DNA from: a virus
Length of the DNA: 35,916 bases
Strand: one strand, 5' to 3'
Virus record (IMG/VR): IMGVR_UViG_3300009503_000059
Location: 1-35,916 of that record
The notes beneath the pieces were generated by a model. The model worked only from the letters and a program-made list of their open reading frames with translations. It did not search any database and was not told the DNA's origin. Shown here piece after piece: positions 9,650 through 17,828 of the stretch; the stretch's first letter is position 1, and each line of letters starts with the position of its first letter. A program made the translations under genes and the position numbers.

Positions 9650-10350
9650 TAGTAGTGAGAACCTCCTTCAAAATTAGTTGCTCCTCGTATCAAAAGAGCA
9701 CTAGTAATTGTAATTGAACCTGTATAATTCATTTTAAACCGATATTTTATAGCATCATTATATTCGACTAAATGAGTAAAACAAATATGGAAAAAATATT
9801 TATTATTTAATTCTCGCATAATTTGGTTATTAGTAGGTAAAATATATCTAATATATTCAGTTCCCGTTGATATTTTTTCTATAATTTGCAATTCATGAGG
9901 GTTATTATCGTTAGAAGTATAATATCCCGACCATATAAAAATTAATGGAATATTAAAATAATATGTGTTAATTGAGGGTAAATTATATTCATAAATAGGA
10001 TTTGTAGAAGGATCAAATACAGTTTTTTGTTCTTTTACATAAAAACAATATGGAATTAAATTATAACTTTCGTGCCAATAACCGTCTTTATAAACATACA
10101 ATTTTTTAGTAGAAGTATTCCAGAATAATTGTCCATTTTGAGCAGATGAGGGGGCTGAAGTTCCAGCAAAAATTAATCCGGAACCTTCAAGGTGAACACC
10201 ATAAGTATTTGAGGGAACTTCTGTATTTTCGGCGGGGAAGGAATGTTCTTTTGAAAAAATTGTTTTTAAATCAGATTTAAGTTCTCTTATCTTATCATCG
10301 CCAAAACATATCAAATCAGTATCAAGAGGGCTTGAACTATTCCAAGTCAT
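9649..10350 (-). CDS. Tail appendage protein, paralog 2 (233 aa)
   Basis: ATG 10350 overlaps the upstream stop by 4 bp. Residues 1-45 share the W-N-S-S-x-P, GDDKIRELK, EHSFPAE pattern with its neighbours. A short segment around residues 55-90 (LEGSGLIFAGTSAPSS, then a Trp/Lys/Tyr strand-turn) resembles the knob that follows the base in fibre proteins. The C-terminal half is beta-rich and Tyr/Asn-rich. It probably forms a tail appendage together with paralogs 1 and 3. Confidence 0.65.
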   Translation of the reverse strand: MTWNSSSPLDTDLICFGDDKIRELKSDLKTIFSKEHSFPAENTEVPSNTYGVHLEGSGLIFAGTSAPSSAQNGQLFWNTSTKKLYVYKDGYWHESYNLIPYCFYVKEQKTVFDPSTNPIYEYNLPSINTYYFNIPLIFIWSGYYTSNDNNPHELQIIEKISTGTEYIRYILPTNNQIMRELNNKYFFHICFTHLVEYNDAIKYRFKMNYTGSITITSALLIRGATNFEGGSHY

Positions 10351-11018
10351 AGTTTTTTACCTTTCCAGAAATACAATCCAAAAGTTAAAGCTACTGCAGT
10401 AGAAGATTGATAAACTTTTAATTGTAAATATTGCTCAGTTAGATTTGATGAAGGTGAAAATATTGTAAATAAATAGCCATATTTATAGTTATTACTTGCC
10501 TGGGTTAATTGTGCTTTTCCCAAACAAATACTATTACTCAACCATACTTCAAAATACTGCCAATTAGAATGACTATAATAAACTGCACTTTCTACTACTA
10601 AAACTTCATCAGTTGATAAATCAAATGTCAGATCACTTACTCCGGAAGTGCTATAAACATAAGGATTTCCTGATACATTACCACTCACTCGCCGTCCATT
10701 TCTTTTTAACACTCCTACTGCGGGATACCATTGCTGGTCATTAGGAAGGTAATAATACAATCTTTTGTTTGATGGTTTAAATAATAAAGTTCCTCTTTTG
10801 AGTGTATTAGTTCCTAAATTTGTTGGGAAAGTATCGCTTATGATACATCTTTGAGGGACATTGTGAATTCCTGTTCCATCTGCACTTCCGCCTTCTACGG
10901 GAAATGTATGTTCGCCTGATAATAAAAGTTTGATTGCTTCTTTTAATTTTCTGATTTCACTCGCTCCCCCTTTTACCAAATCATAATCATAAGGTTTAGT
11001 TATATCAAGTTCAGCCAT
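10347..11018 (-). CDS. Tail appendage protein, paralog 1 (223 aa)
   Basis: Begins at ATG 11018, 15 bp after the adaptor stop, with no good Shine-Dalgarno site visible. Residues 1-45 carry the shared base (ITKPYDYDLVKGGASEIRKLK, in part, then EHTFPVEGG). A segment rich in Gly, Asn and Tyr follows, and the C-terminal domain is beta-rich with conserved-looking Trp/Tyr. It is the first of three tandem paralogs, which most likely arose by gene duplication and divergence of the C-terminal part. Confidence 0.65.
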   Translation of the reverse strand: MAELDITKPYDYDLVKGGASEIRKLKEAIKLLLSGEHTFPVEGGSADGTGIHNVPQRCIISDTFPTNLGTNTLKRGTLLFKPSNKRLYYYLPNDQQWYPAVGVLKRNGRRVSGNVSGNPYVYSTSGVSDLTFDLSTDEVLVVESAVYYSHSNWQYFEVWLSNSICLGKAQLTQASNNYKYGYLFTIFSPSSNLTEQYLQLKVYQSSTAVALTFGLYFWKGKKL

Positions 11019-11033
11019 TTTTTATAGAGTTAA

Positions 11034-11681
11034 TTATCCCTTCCATTTTAAAGGAGATTTTTTAGCACCTAAACTATACTTCATAAATACTCTCGGGGGT
11101 ATTCTCCTTGATTGGTCTTGACTTATCATTCTTTGAACTGCCTCATCATATAATGCTCTATAAAGTGTTGCGTCTCCTTCTTGAAGCCATACCATTCCTC
11201 TCCAAGTAGCTCCATTTATTAAGACATCGGGATAATTGTTTGTAATATAATTTGTATCTTCATCATTAACTAATTCTGATAAATACTGGTAGTATTCTAA
11301 AATTCCAGTATAATTTTTATCAGGAGTTGGATAAATAATGTATTGACTATCAATAAGTCTGTAATACATAGGTTCGGCGTTGGTAGTAGTTGGTGGGAAT
11401 AATTCAAGTGCTTCTTGAAGTGTAATAGGTTGAAGTTGCTTATAATCATTCGTGAGTTGTAGCCATATCCTCAATTCATCTTTGTAGGTAGCAGGTAAAT
11501 CATAAGTATTTGTATTTTCATAAAAAGTTATGCTTTCCTGAACTTTTAAAAAAGAAAAATTATGAAGCCTGCACACATCTTGCATAGTGCGATTTATCCA
11601 AACTGGAATTAAATCAGTTATTTCCTGCTGTTGTCTAACAAGATTTTTCTGAACTTCTGCTTTTATTTGTCCAAAATTCAT
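11034..11681 (-). CDS. Head-to-tail adaptor / tail tube A-like protein (215 aa)
   Basis: ATG 11681 overlaps the upstream stop by 4 bp. The mainly helical start (IKAEVQKNLVRQQQEITDLIPVWINR, in part) leads into a strand-rich middle with the phrase YDLPATYKDELRIWLQ, then YYRLIDSQYIIYPTP, and helices up to a basic C terminus. This 'helix bundle, DLP, then yPtPd' arrangement is typical of podoviral head-tail adaptors that bind below the portal (T7 gp11, P22 gp4 group). The place between the capsid genes and the nozzle fits. Confidence 0.7.
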   Translation of the reverse strand: MNFGQIKAEVQKNLVRQQQEITDLIPVWINRTMQDVCRLHNFSFLKVQESITFYENTNTYDLPATYKDELRIWLQLTNDYKQLQPITLQEALELFPPTTTNAEPMYYRLIDSQYIIYPTPDKNYTGILEYYQYLSELVNDEDTNYITNNYPDVLINGATWRGMVWLQEGDATLYRALYDEAVQRMISQDQSRRIPPRVFMKYSLGAKKSPLKWKG

Positions 11682-11953
11682 TTCTCATCTTGCATTTTTT
11701 CATAAAGAGCGATAGGACATTCATTTTCAAGATGATTTTGATATTCCGATTCTTTTACCCACGCTTTACATTTTTCACATTCTACCATATCACCTCTTTT
11801 TCTCAAAGTTTTTTGAGTTGATTTTGGAGTTTCAAAAGGAATAAGTTCTACTATTCCTATTCCGTCTTTCCCCACTCCGATAAAACCAGGAGGGATACAA
11901 CTGAATTTCATATTGTCTTTCGTCACAGGAATTGATTTTTTCTTTTCTGCCAT
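11678..11953 (-). CDS. Small zinc-finger protein in the head-tail module (91 aa)
   Basis: Starts at ATG 11953 behind GGAGGTG. The first half is basic and contains an IPPGFIGVGKDGIGIVELIPFE segment (in part). The second half has a treble-clef-like pattern C-x2-C-x(10-12)-H-x(4)-C (CEKCKAWVKESEYQNHLENEC, in part). The lone copy sits directly after an intrinsic terminator and before the adaptor gene. Related zinc knobs occur among phage head completion proteins, but I do not recognise a family. It is probably structural or a small regulatory protein. Confidence 0.6.
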   Translation of the reverse strand: MAEKKKSIPVTKDNMKFSCIPPGFIGVGKDGIGIVELIPFETPKSTQKTLRKRGDMVECEKCKAWVKESEYQNHLENECPIALYEKMQDEK

Positions 11954-11976
11954 TCCGCACCTCCATCAAGTTTTTT

Positions 11977-12011
11977 AAAAAAGGGGATAGGTTAATAAAA
12001 GCCTATCCCCT
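11977..12011 (-). terminator. Intrinsic terminator after the decoration gene
   Basis: On the minus strand a 10-bp perfect stem (AGGGGATAGG paired with CCTATCCCCT, 10-nt loop) is followed directly by six T residues. It lies 9 bp after the stop of the decoration protein gene. It should end most transcripts of the scaffold-capsid-decoration group, with read-through feeding the tail genes. Confidence 0.9.
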
Positions 12012-12019
12012 CATTTCCA

Positions 12020-12394
12020 TCAGGAATAACGGCTTCTGTAAGTGACGAATGCTATTCCTTTTAGCGAGGGACTTGTTCCGGCGTCATCAAGAGTAACTCT
12101 TAAAACTTTAGGTCCGGTAATGTTTTTGTAATCAGAAGCAATTGAAGTAGTAGATTTGAGTGTTCCAGCTGCATCAGCTGTCCCAATAGTGATTGAAGCG
12201 AGTGTATTTCCGCCTGAATAAGCGTCATACAATGTAGCAGTAGAATTATTAGCAGCTGCAGCTGTAGTAATAAGAACATCAAACCTTAAAATTACGGCGT
12301 CTTCGGGAATTACAATATAATCAGAATCATCAGCGGTGATTTCTTTTGTATGTTGTGTTTTATTTGTCCAATATCTTTCTTTTGCGTATCCCAT
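12020..12394 (-). CDS. Putative capsid decoration protein (124 aa)
   Basis: ATG 12394 follows AGGAGGATAAAA, one of the strongest ribosome sites in the window. The protein is rich in Ala, Thr, Ser, Asp and Ile in regular beta-strand patterns, with the Thr/Ala/Asp/Gly composition of exposed virion proteins. It lies directly after the major capsid gene and directly before the terminator, so it should be made in high amounts together with the capsid. I infer a head decoration or fibre role from position and composition; no family motif was recognised. Confidence 0.65.
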   Translation of the reverse strand: MGYAKERYWTNKTQHTKEITADDSDYIVIPEDAVILRFDVLITTAAAANNSTATLYDAYSGGNTLASITIGTADAAGTLKSTTSIASDYKNITGPKVLRVTLDDAGTSPSLKGIAFVTYRSRYS

Positions 12395-12415
12395 TTTTAT
12401 CCTCCTATTCTAAAA

Positions 12416-13348
12416 TTACGTACTCGTGACATATATGATATGTTCTTCGCCATCAGTTGCATAATCCCAGATTTTCTTGAACCCGCCGAGATAATACCAC
12501 GCTATTCCTTTGCTTCTTCCGTAGTCATCGGGGATTTTTGCTCTTAATTCTGCAGGAATCACAATCCCTTCTGCCACAGCGTCATCACCAAAAAATACAG
12601 CCTCACCGAGCACGCCATTTGTCCCTTTTGAATTTGAAAGAACATTTGTCTCCATTATGAACCTGCACTGATATATTCTTCCAACTTCACCTGCAAAGAG
12701 CCTTTCAGGTTCACCATATTTTGCAGCTTCAACCCAGTTGCTATCATCCATTATTCCTCGCAAGGCTTTAACGGAAGCCACACAGATATAATTTTCACCA
12801 TCATAAGGAGGAATATTCATACTTCTAAACCAGTCAATGATATTTTTCACATCGGATACCCTCAAATTAGCATCTGCCGTTCCACCAGGAATTCCATTAT
12901 TTGTCAAATAATATCCCGTTGAAGTTGGAGTATATATAACTTTTGAAGCCTTGAATTGTGCGCCAGCTGCACTATCAAGTGTCAATGCCATATCATCACG
13001 AAGGGTTTTCTGTATAGGATTTGTGATATCAAATTCTGAAAGAGCTTCCAATTTTCCAGTATAAGGTATTGAATTACCATATTCATTAACTTGGATATAA
13101 TCTTTTCTGATATTGAAATTGGTTTCAGGCATTTTTGAAAGCTCATCTATTGTGCCTCCCGCGGTAGCAATTCTTGAAATTTTGATATACTCAAGTTTAT
13201 CGCCTTTACCCTTGCCAACTTCTGTAAATACTTTACAGAACTGGCGGAATTTCATCAATGGAATAGCATTATATCTTAATTGCCTTGAAAGTCTGGGATT
13301 TGCTAAATATCCACCTAAACTATTGGTCTGCCAATACTGTCCAGCCAT
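12416..13348 (-). CDS. Major capsid protein, N4-gp56 family (310 aa)
   Basis: Starts at ATG 13348 behind GGAGGTAAATAAC. Features read as HK97-fold of the N4-gp56 group: an N terminus with LSRQLRYNAIPLMKFRQFC, a KGKGDKLEYIKISRIATAGG segment (in part), a helical spine around residues 100-135, the phrase GRIYQCRFIMETNV, and a C-terminal GIAWYYLGGFKKIWDYA strand-helix. Length fits the family. Gene order portal ... scaffold - capsid - decoration supports the call. Transcription probably starts at promoters inside and just before the two upstream small genes. Confidence 0.88.
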   Translation of the reverse strand: MAGQYWQTNSLGGYLANPRLSRQLRYNAIPLMKFRQFCKVFTEVGKGKGDKLEYIKISRIATAGGTIDELSKMPETNFNIRKDYIQVNEYGNSIPYTGKLEALSEFDITNPIQKTLRDDMALTLDSAAGAQFKASKVIYTPTSTGYYLTNNGIPGGTADANLRVSDVKNIIDWFRSMNIPPYDGENYICVASVKALRGIMDDSNWVEAAKYGEPERLFAGEVGRIYQCRFIMETNVLSNSKGTNGVLGEAVFFGDDAVAEGIVIPAELRAKIPDDYGRSKGIAWYYLGGFKKIWDYATDGEEHIIYVTST

Positions 13349-13350
13349 TG

Positions 13351-14082
13351 TTATTTACCTCCAGTTCGTTTTCTTAAAAATTCTTTTCGGGCTTCTAATT
13401 CCGCCCGTAATTCTTCCTCCGGGGAGTAAACTATTTCTTCCTCCCTTTTGGAAATAGTCTCTGGAGCGGTTTTTTTGCCGCTCTCTGCACCTATACCTTT
13501 AACACCTGCTTTGGTCGTTTGACCTCGCACGGTTGCTATATATTCTCTTGTTCGTTTTGCTATTTCAGATAATTGAGTTTCAAGAGGAACATTTGGCATT
13601 TGCTGGGTCACTTCTGTAGCTATAACAGCAACTATTTTTTCGTATCCTTTCAAATCAGGATAAGTAGAATAAAAATACTGCCTGATTTGTTCTGCTTGAA
13701 TTTGTGCTTGTAATTGTGAAATATAAGGCGATACGGATTTTAAAACTTCATTTTTTATTACTTCAACTGCTTTTTTGGGATTTTCGTATAACAAATTCTG
13801 TATTTCCTCATCAGATAATGTTTGTTGAGGTGGCGGTTGATTTTGAGAAAGTGGATTAGTTTGTGAAATGAATTGTTGCCCCAGTTTCATTTTTTCAAGT
13901 TCTGCTTGCATTTGTCCAATTTGCTTTTTCAATAACTCATTTTCCAATTTTATTTTTTCTATTTCATCAGAAGAAAATGTAGGAGGTTGAGAAGTTTCTG
14001 TAGTTTTTTCTTGTTCTGTGGTTTCTTCTTTTGTTTCAGGGGTCTCTGTTTCTTCAATTTCATTTTCTTTATACCTTGGCAT
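13351..14082 (-). CDS. Scaffolding protein (243 aa)
   Basis: ATG 14082 lies behind GAGGTG. Residues 1-40 are Glu/Thr/Pro-rich and disordered. Residues 40-75 form a coiled coil (KIKLENELLKKQIGQMQAEL). A Gln/Pro linker, a helical region around 95-185 and a charged, basic C terminus (ARKEFLRKRTGGK) follow. Acidic N terminus, coiled coil, helices and a basic capsid-binding tail directly upstream of the major capsid gene is the classic scaffold arrangement. The gene stops 2 bp before the capsid gene. It sits downstream of a near-consensus internal promoter. Confidence 0.82.
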   Translation of the reverse strand: MPRYKENEIEETETPETKEETTEQEKTTETSQPPTFSSDEIEKIKLENELLKKQIGQMQAELEKMKLGQQFISQTNPLSQNQPPPQQTLSDEEIQNLLYENPKKAVEVIKNEVLKSVSPYISQLQAQIQAEQIRQYFYSTYPDLKGYEKIVAVIATEVTQQMPNVPLETQLSEIAKRTREYIATVRGQTTKAGVKGIGAESGKKTAPETISKREEEIVYSPEEELRAELEARKEFLRKRTGGK

Positions 14083-14323
14083 CTTTCACCTCTTTTTCAT
14101 ACATTGTTATAATATATTGTACTTCATTTTTTATTCTTGTCAAGATTTCAAGTTTGCCTTGTGCTTTAAAGAGTTGTTCAGGAGTTTTCGCTTCAAGTAT
14201 TTCAGATAATACAATATCTTTATATTGGTCTATAAATGGGGTTAAAATTTCTTCTATTTTCTTTGCAGTATCATATTTTGTCAGTAATTTTTCAATAAGC
14301 TCTTGTGGAATTTTAAGTTTCAT
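14069..14323 (-). CDS. Small helical protein, unknown (84 aa)
   Basis: ATG 14323 overlaps the upstream stop by 4 bp; the 3' end overlaps the scaffold start by 14 bp. The protein is all helical and charged (IPQELIEKLLTKYDTAKKIEEIL, in part). It has no Cys and no recognised motif. The location just before scaffold suggests an assembly factor, or a gene whose coding sequence mainly carries the internal scaffold promoter. Confidence 0.65.
   Translation of the reverse strand: MKLKIPQELIEKLLTKYDTAKKIEEILTPFIDQYKDIVLSEILEAKTPEQLFKAQGKLEILTRIKNEVQYIITMYEKEVKDAKV
14116..14143 (-). promoter_or_regulatory. Internal sigma70-type promoter before the scaffold gene
   Basis: Minus strand: -35 TTGACA at 14143-14138, 16-bp spacer, -10 TACAAT at 14121-14116. 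The predicted start is near 14109, giving a leader of about 27 nt with GAGGTG before ATG 14082. It lies inside the small gene 14069-14323. Together with the terminator at 12.0 kb it would define a scaffold-capsid-decoration transcript. Confidence 0.6.
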
Positions 14324-14565
14324 AATCTTTTATAACCTCTTATGATTTCAGTATCAGTAAAATATCCAGAACCACGAGGTCGTTTTTTCGTTCTTTTTCT
14401 GCTTTCATATCGTCTTGTTAATCTTTCTTTTGTTTTTTTACTATACTGCTTGTGCCAAATACCTGCCACTATTCTATCTATACTTTCTTCAGAGCGTCCA
14501 GGATATTGTTTCTTAACTCTTTTTTTCATCTTTTCAAACCATTCTTTTGGTGGTCTTTCAGGCAT
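14320..14565 (-). CDS. Small basic phage protein, unknown (81 aa)
   Basis: Starts at ATG 14565 behind GGAGGAAAAA. The N terminus MPERPPKEWFEKMKKRVKKQ and the later IVAGIWHKQYSKKTKER resemble a short protein found in many phage genomes near head genes, where a Pro-rich start precedes a helix and a W-x-[KH] motif. It is very basic (Lys/Arg-rich throughout), so nucleic-acid contact is plausible. The function is not known to me. Confidence 0.65.
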   Translation of the reverse strand: MPERPPKEWFEKMKKRVKKQYPGRSEESIDRIVAGIWHKQYSKKTKERLTRRYESRKRTKKRPRGSGYFTDTEIIRGYKRL

Positions 14566-15205
14566 TTTTTCCTCCTTCTTTTTCTATATAGGTATTATAA
14601 ATAATTTTAAATGCTTCTGTCAAGGCTTCTGCAATTTTATCAGTCCATTGCCTATTTACCAATTTATCAAAATGTTTATCATTATCAATGAAGCAAGGTT
14701 CTAAAATATATGCGGGGCATTTAAATTTTGTTAAAATAGAATATCCTCGTTCATTAGGTTTTAAGTAATAAATTCCAGTAGATTTATCGATTGTATCCAT
14801 GCGGTCTTTAAAGGGAATTTTTAATTTTCTTTGCAGAGCTTTCACAATTTCTGCACCATATCCTATTTCTCTCAAGGTTATACTTAATAAATCATTAACA
14901 GCAAGGAGCATTCCGTAGTTGCCTTTTCCCGCATTTAAATGCCCTTGAATATAAATATCATTTTCTGTAAAATTTTTATTTACCCATTCACGCCTTTTCC
15001 AATAATCTCCAATTAAAGTTTTTGTGTAAGGGTCAGAAATATAAACTTCAAATCTATTATCACCCTCTAATAAATTATAAGTTTTTTGCATATAATTTTT
15101 AACAATATCACTTTCATACATTCCTTTATAAAAAGCACCTTTATCAAGAGGTTGGTTATCTTTATAAAGATGTCCGATGTCAAGTGCAATTTTCAGTTTA
15201 TACAT
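14558..15205 (-). CDS. N-acetylmuramoyl-L-alanine amidase, Amidase_3 type endolysin (215 aa)
   Basis: I choose ATG 15205, which overlaps the stop of the spike gene and follows a GAGGTAGAAG purine stretch; a TTG 14 codons upstream is less likely. Zinc ligands fit the Amidase_3 pattern: H12 (ALDIGHLYKD), E31 (GMYESDIV), H89 (YIQGHLNAGKG). The catalytic Glu is E169 (YILEPCFIDN). The enzyme cleaves the amide bond between muramic acid and L-alanine in peptidoglycan. There is no signal peptide, so export needs a holin; a candidate lies at 17825-18100. There is no separate wall-binding domain, so the protein is the bare catalytic domain. Confidence 0.85.
   Translation of the reverse strand: MYKLKIALDIGHLYKDNQPLDKGAFYKGMYESDIVKNYMQKTYNLLEGDNRFEVYISDPYTKTLIGDYWKRREWVNKNFTENDIYIQGHLNAGKGNYGMLLAVNDLLSITLREIGYGAEIVKALQRKLKIPFKDRMDTIDKSTGIYYLKPNERGYSILTKFKCPAYILEPCFIDNDKHFDKLVNRQWTDKIAEALTEAFKIIYNTYIEKEGGKNA
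14594..14623 (-). promoter_or_regulatory. Internal promoter at the end of the amidase gene
   Basis: Minus strand: perfect -35 TTGACA at 14623-14618 and perfect -10 TATAAT at 14599-14594, separated by 18 bp. The predicted start is near 14587, about 22 nt before ATG 14565, and GGAGG lies in that leader. It is embedded in the last codons of the endolysin gene and would drive the head-gene group. Confidence 0.65.
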
Positions 15206-17288
15206 ATCTTCTACCTCTACCTTTTTCAGGTGGATATTCACTTTCAATTGCCCCTATATCTCTTGTCCCAATAGGGTCTCTGCCATATATATCCTTCAAG
15301 TCAGGTTGTCCTTCGGGATAGAATTCACCTGAAACTTCATTGCCTATACTAATGGTAGGTTCGGTTGCCATATATTTTCTAACAATAATCCAATCATAAT
15401 AAGCAGGACTTCCTGCACTTCCAGAAACATAAGTATCTATTCCAATATAGCAATTATTCCAATCTGCATTATCCAATGATACATCGGCAATAAAACTTCT
15501 ACTTTCCGTTAACCACTCTCCTTTTACCTGTGAAGAAGTCAAAATCATTCTGTTTATGTATTTTACATTTAAACCTATTCCATATACACTTCCACCCTCA
15601 TAATCAGTTATAGTTCCATCCGCATCACAATATCTTAACATTGCATAACTGCCGTTAGTAAAAGTATGATATGAAGCCTTATTGTAGTTAGAATATTCAG
15701 TTTTAGCCCAATAAATCAATCCTAATGCATAACTTCCCCACGCACCAGTTTGTCTACATTTAGTTTCAATTACGATAGGTCTTGCAACTTTGAACCATCT
15801 TGAAATAGGAGCATACCAACTCACACTATCAACTTTTAGTTCACCAGGCCAGGCAGGCGTCAAAGCAACATAAGTGCCATCAAAAGTTTCAGAGAATGTG
15901 TTATCCGCAGTCTGAACATGCCATTTGTTGTAATTATCCGTTCTATACACGAAGTCATCAAAGAATTCAAAAGTATTGTATCCATCAGACCTTCTCGGCA
16001 TATAGGGATTTCCGTAATACATTTTTATTGTAGTCGAACCCAGAGCGGGCAGAGAAGGAATTTTTACCCAGATAATTGTGCTTGAAGTATTCTCACCATA
16101 TTCAATCCAGAAAGGCAATAAATTTCCTTGTTCATCAGTGAACCTCAAATCCTCGCAGAAAGACCTCAATTTTCCAGCAGAAACCAATGAAGCAGTGTCA
16201 ACAACAATTTTAACCTGAACATTTGAATAGTTTGTGTTGTCGTTGTTCGTGATGGTGATGGGTTTATAATATGACCATTTGTATGGTTCAGTAGAAAAGA
16301 AGTCCTTTATGCTGGTTGGAGCAACAACATAAACATAGTTTAATGACTTTCTTTTTAAAGAAGTGTCTTCGGAAGGTTTAATATCAACAAATGCTGAACC
16401 CCATATTAAATCAGAAAAAGTTCCTGTCCCTCCTAAAGCGACAGGGTTTTTTGAAGCCAAACATCGTTTAACATTATATTTTACATGAGTATAAAACTCA
16501 GAAAAAGTCCAGATTGAATTTATGATATAATTATGCGTTTTACTTGTATCTGTGCCTATGTTTGAATAAATGTTTGACCTTGCATTTATTATACATCTAT
16601 CATAGAGCAATGAAGAAGGATAACCCCCCTCATTCAATATTCTATAAAAACAAGTTTTTGAGTGGATAATACAATTCTTAAAAGTCCAGTTGGTAGCCCA
16701 TCTCAAAAAATTAGTATCTGCCAATCCAGTTATTATGCAATTCTCAAATTGTAAATTATCCAGAAATCCTCGTCCATTAGACATCAAATTGTTCAAGCCA
16801 TCAAAATAACAATTTTTGAATTTAAAATTGTATAACGCAGAAGGATTTCCCACTACTGTTCCTAAAAATTCTGCCACATTACCTCTAAAAGAGCAGTTCT
16901 CAAAATACCAATCACTTGCGACATATATATTATATAGAGCAAGATAAGTTAAAATGAATTGAAAATTCTTAAAAACAACATTTTTAATGGGACCTGCACT
17001 TCCACCAGCAAAAATAACTTGTGAATTTCCACTTTGCGATACATAATTTCCAACAATATACACATTTCCTTTAACTCCGAATTTCTCACCATTTACATCA
17101 CCAATCCAAGTTGTGCCTGACGCAGGGTTATTAAAATATCCATAAGTTGCATCATAAACTCCTGGTTTGATATAAATTGAATCGCCAGAAGTTGCGGTTG
17201 CAACCGCTTTGGTTATCGTGCGAAAAGGTGTCTGCGGACTTTGACCATTGTTATTATCATCGCCGTCGTATGCTACGAAAAGCTCCAA
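15198..17288 (-). CDS. Tail spike: parallel beta-helix plus DUF2341-like domain (696 aa)
   Basis: No ATG is available. The start is TTG 17288, preceded by AGGAGGTG at good spacing. Residues 1-45 carry the 'DG-x-D-x(3)-G-x-[ST]-P-x-[TR]-P-[FY]-x-T-[IL]' entry of DUF1565-like beta-helix proteins (DGDDNNNGQSPQTPFRTITK). Repeated short strands with N-C and K-N-C turns (FKNCYFDG, FENCIITG, FKNCIIH) form the helix rungs to about residue 270. Residues about 330-440 match DUF2341 (YYKPITITNNDN, ILWVKIPSL-like, MYYGNP). A lectin-like, Trp/Tyr-rich domain then runs to about 650. The role is probably binding, and maybe cleaving, host surface glycan. It is placed away from the other tail genes, beside the endolysin. 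Confidence 0.75.
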   Translation of the reverse strand: MELFVAYDGDDNNNGQSPQTPFRTITKAVATATSGDSIYIKPGVYDATYGYFNNPASGTTWIGDVNGEKFGVKGNVYIVGNYVSQSGNSQVIFAGGSAGPIKNVVFKNFQFILTYLALYNIYVASDWYFENCSFRGNVAEFLGTVVGNPSALYNFKFKNCYFDGLNNLMSNGRGFLDNLQFENCIITGLADTNFLRWATNWTFKNCIIHSKTCFYRILNEGGYPSSLLYDRCIINARSNIYSNIGTDTSKTHNYIINSIWTFSEFYTHVKYNVKRCLASKNPVALGGTGTFSDLIWGSAFVDIKPSEDTSLKRKSLNYVYVVAPTSIKDFFSTEPYKWSYYKPITITNNDNTNYSNVQVKIVVDTASLVSAGKLRSFCEDLRFTDEQGNLLPFWIEYGENTSSTIIWVKIPSLPALGSTTIKMYYGNPYMPRRSDGYNTFEFFDDFVYRTDNYNKWHVQTADNTFSETFDGTYVALTPAWPGELKVDSVSWYAPISRWFKVARPIVIETKCRQTGAWGSYALGLIYWAKTEYSNYNKASYHTFTNGSYAMLRYCDADGTITDYEGGSVYGIGLNVKYINRMILTSSQVKGEWLTESRSFIADVSLDNADWNNCYIGIDTYVSGSAGSPAYYDWIIVRKYMATEPTISIGNEVSGEFYPEGQPDLKDIYGRDPIGTRDIGAIESEYPPEKGRGRRYV

Positions 17289-17301
17289 TTAAAATCACCT
17301 C

Positions 17302-17352
17302 CTATGAAATTCTAAAATCTTTTGTTAAAATTTGTTTCCACTTGGTTGCCAT
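17302..17352 (-). CDS. Very short ORF before the tail spike (16 aa)
   Basis: ATG 17352 has GGAG 11 bp upstream. The peptide reads MATKWKQILTKDFRIS and stops 14 bp before the spike start, with the stop next to the spike ribosome site. The opening 'MATKWKQILT' resembles the N termini of phage fibre proteins, so this could be a decayed fibre gene start, or a short leader that couples translation to the TTG-started spike. It is too short to be sure. Confidence 0.3.
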   Translation of the reverse strand: MATKWKQILTKDFRIS

Positions 17353-17354
17353 CC

Positions 17355-17828
17355 TTAAATCTCCTCAATCAAGTATTTTATCTCCTTCACAACGAGGCAA
17401 GGGATGTATGGAATTCCTGCGTTGTAATCTTCAATGTAGGGCTCATATATGTATTGCCTCCGAACCCGCACCCTTTTTGGTAGCACTTCATCTGTCTCTA
17501 TAGGATTTCCCGTCTGGTATAAGTCAACATAAATTTTATTCCCTGTTTTAACACCGATAACACCTTCCACAATCTCCTCTTGTATGTATCCAATTTCATT
17601 TTTGACAACTTGAATAGGATAACCTCTACCTATGAGGTCAAGAAAAATCTGCTCTTCAGGGGAGATTGTTATTTCAGGTGCTTGAACTTCTTGTGCAGTT
17701 AACTTCGCCGTTTCAATTTCCGCAAGTTTTCTTTCAAGAAGTTTTTTCTTTCTTTTCTTGAAAAGTCCTGTAATGAAATTCCAGATTTTTAAAAAGAATT
17801 GCCAAATTTTAATAAAAATTTTTTTCAT
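17355..17828 (-). CDS. Unknown protein with amphipathic N terminus (157 aa)
   Basis: ATG 17828 overlaps the upstream stop by 4 bp. The first 35 residues are strongly basic and aromatic (IFIKIWQFFLKIWNFITG, then KKRKKK), as in a membrane-surface helix. A charged linker follows, then a compact beta-rich domain (about 60-157) with VKTGNKIYVDLYQTGNPI and KRVRVRRQYIYEPYIEDYN. No family was recognised. Its place between the holin candidate and the spike suggests a role in lysis or as a spike attachment adaptor. Confidence 0.6.
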   Translation of the reverse strand: MKKIFIKIWQFFLKIWNFITGLFKKRKKKLLERKLAEIETAKLTAQEVQAPEITISPEEQIFLDLIGRGYPIQVVKNEIGYIQEEIVEGVIGVKTGNKIYVDLYQTGNPIETDEVLPKRVRVRRQYIYEPYIEDYNAGIPYIPCLVVKEIKYLIEEI

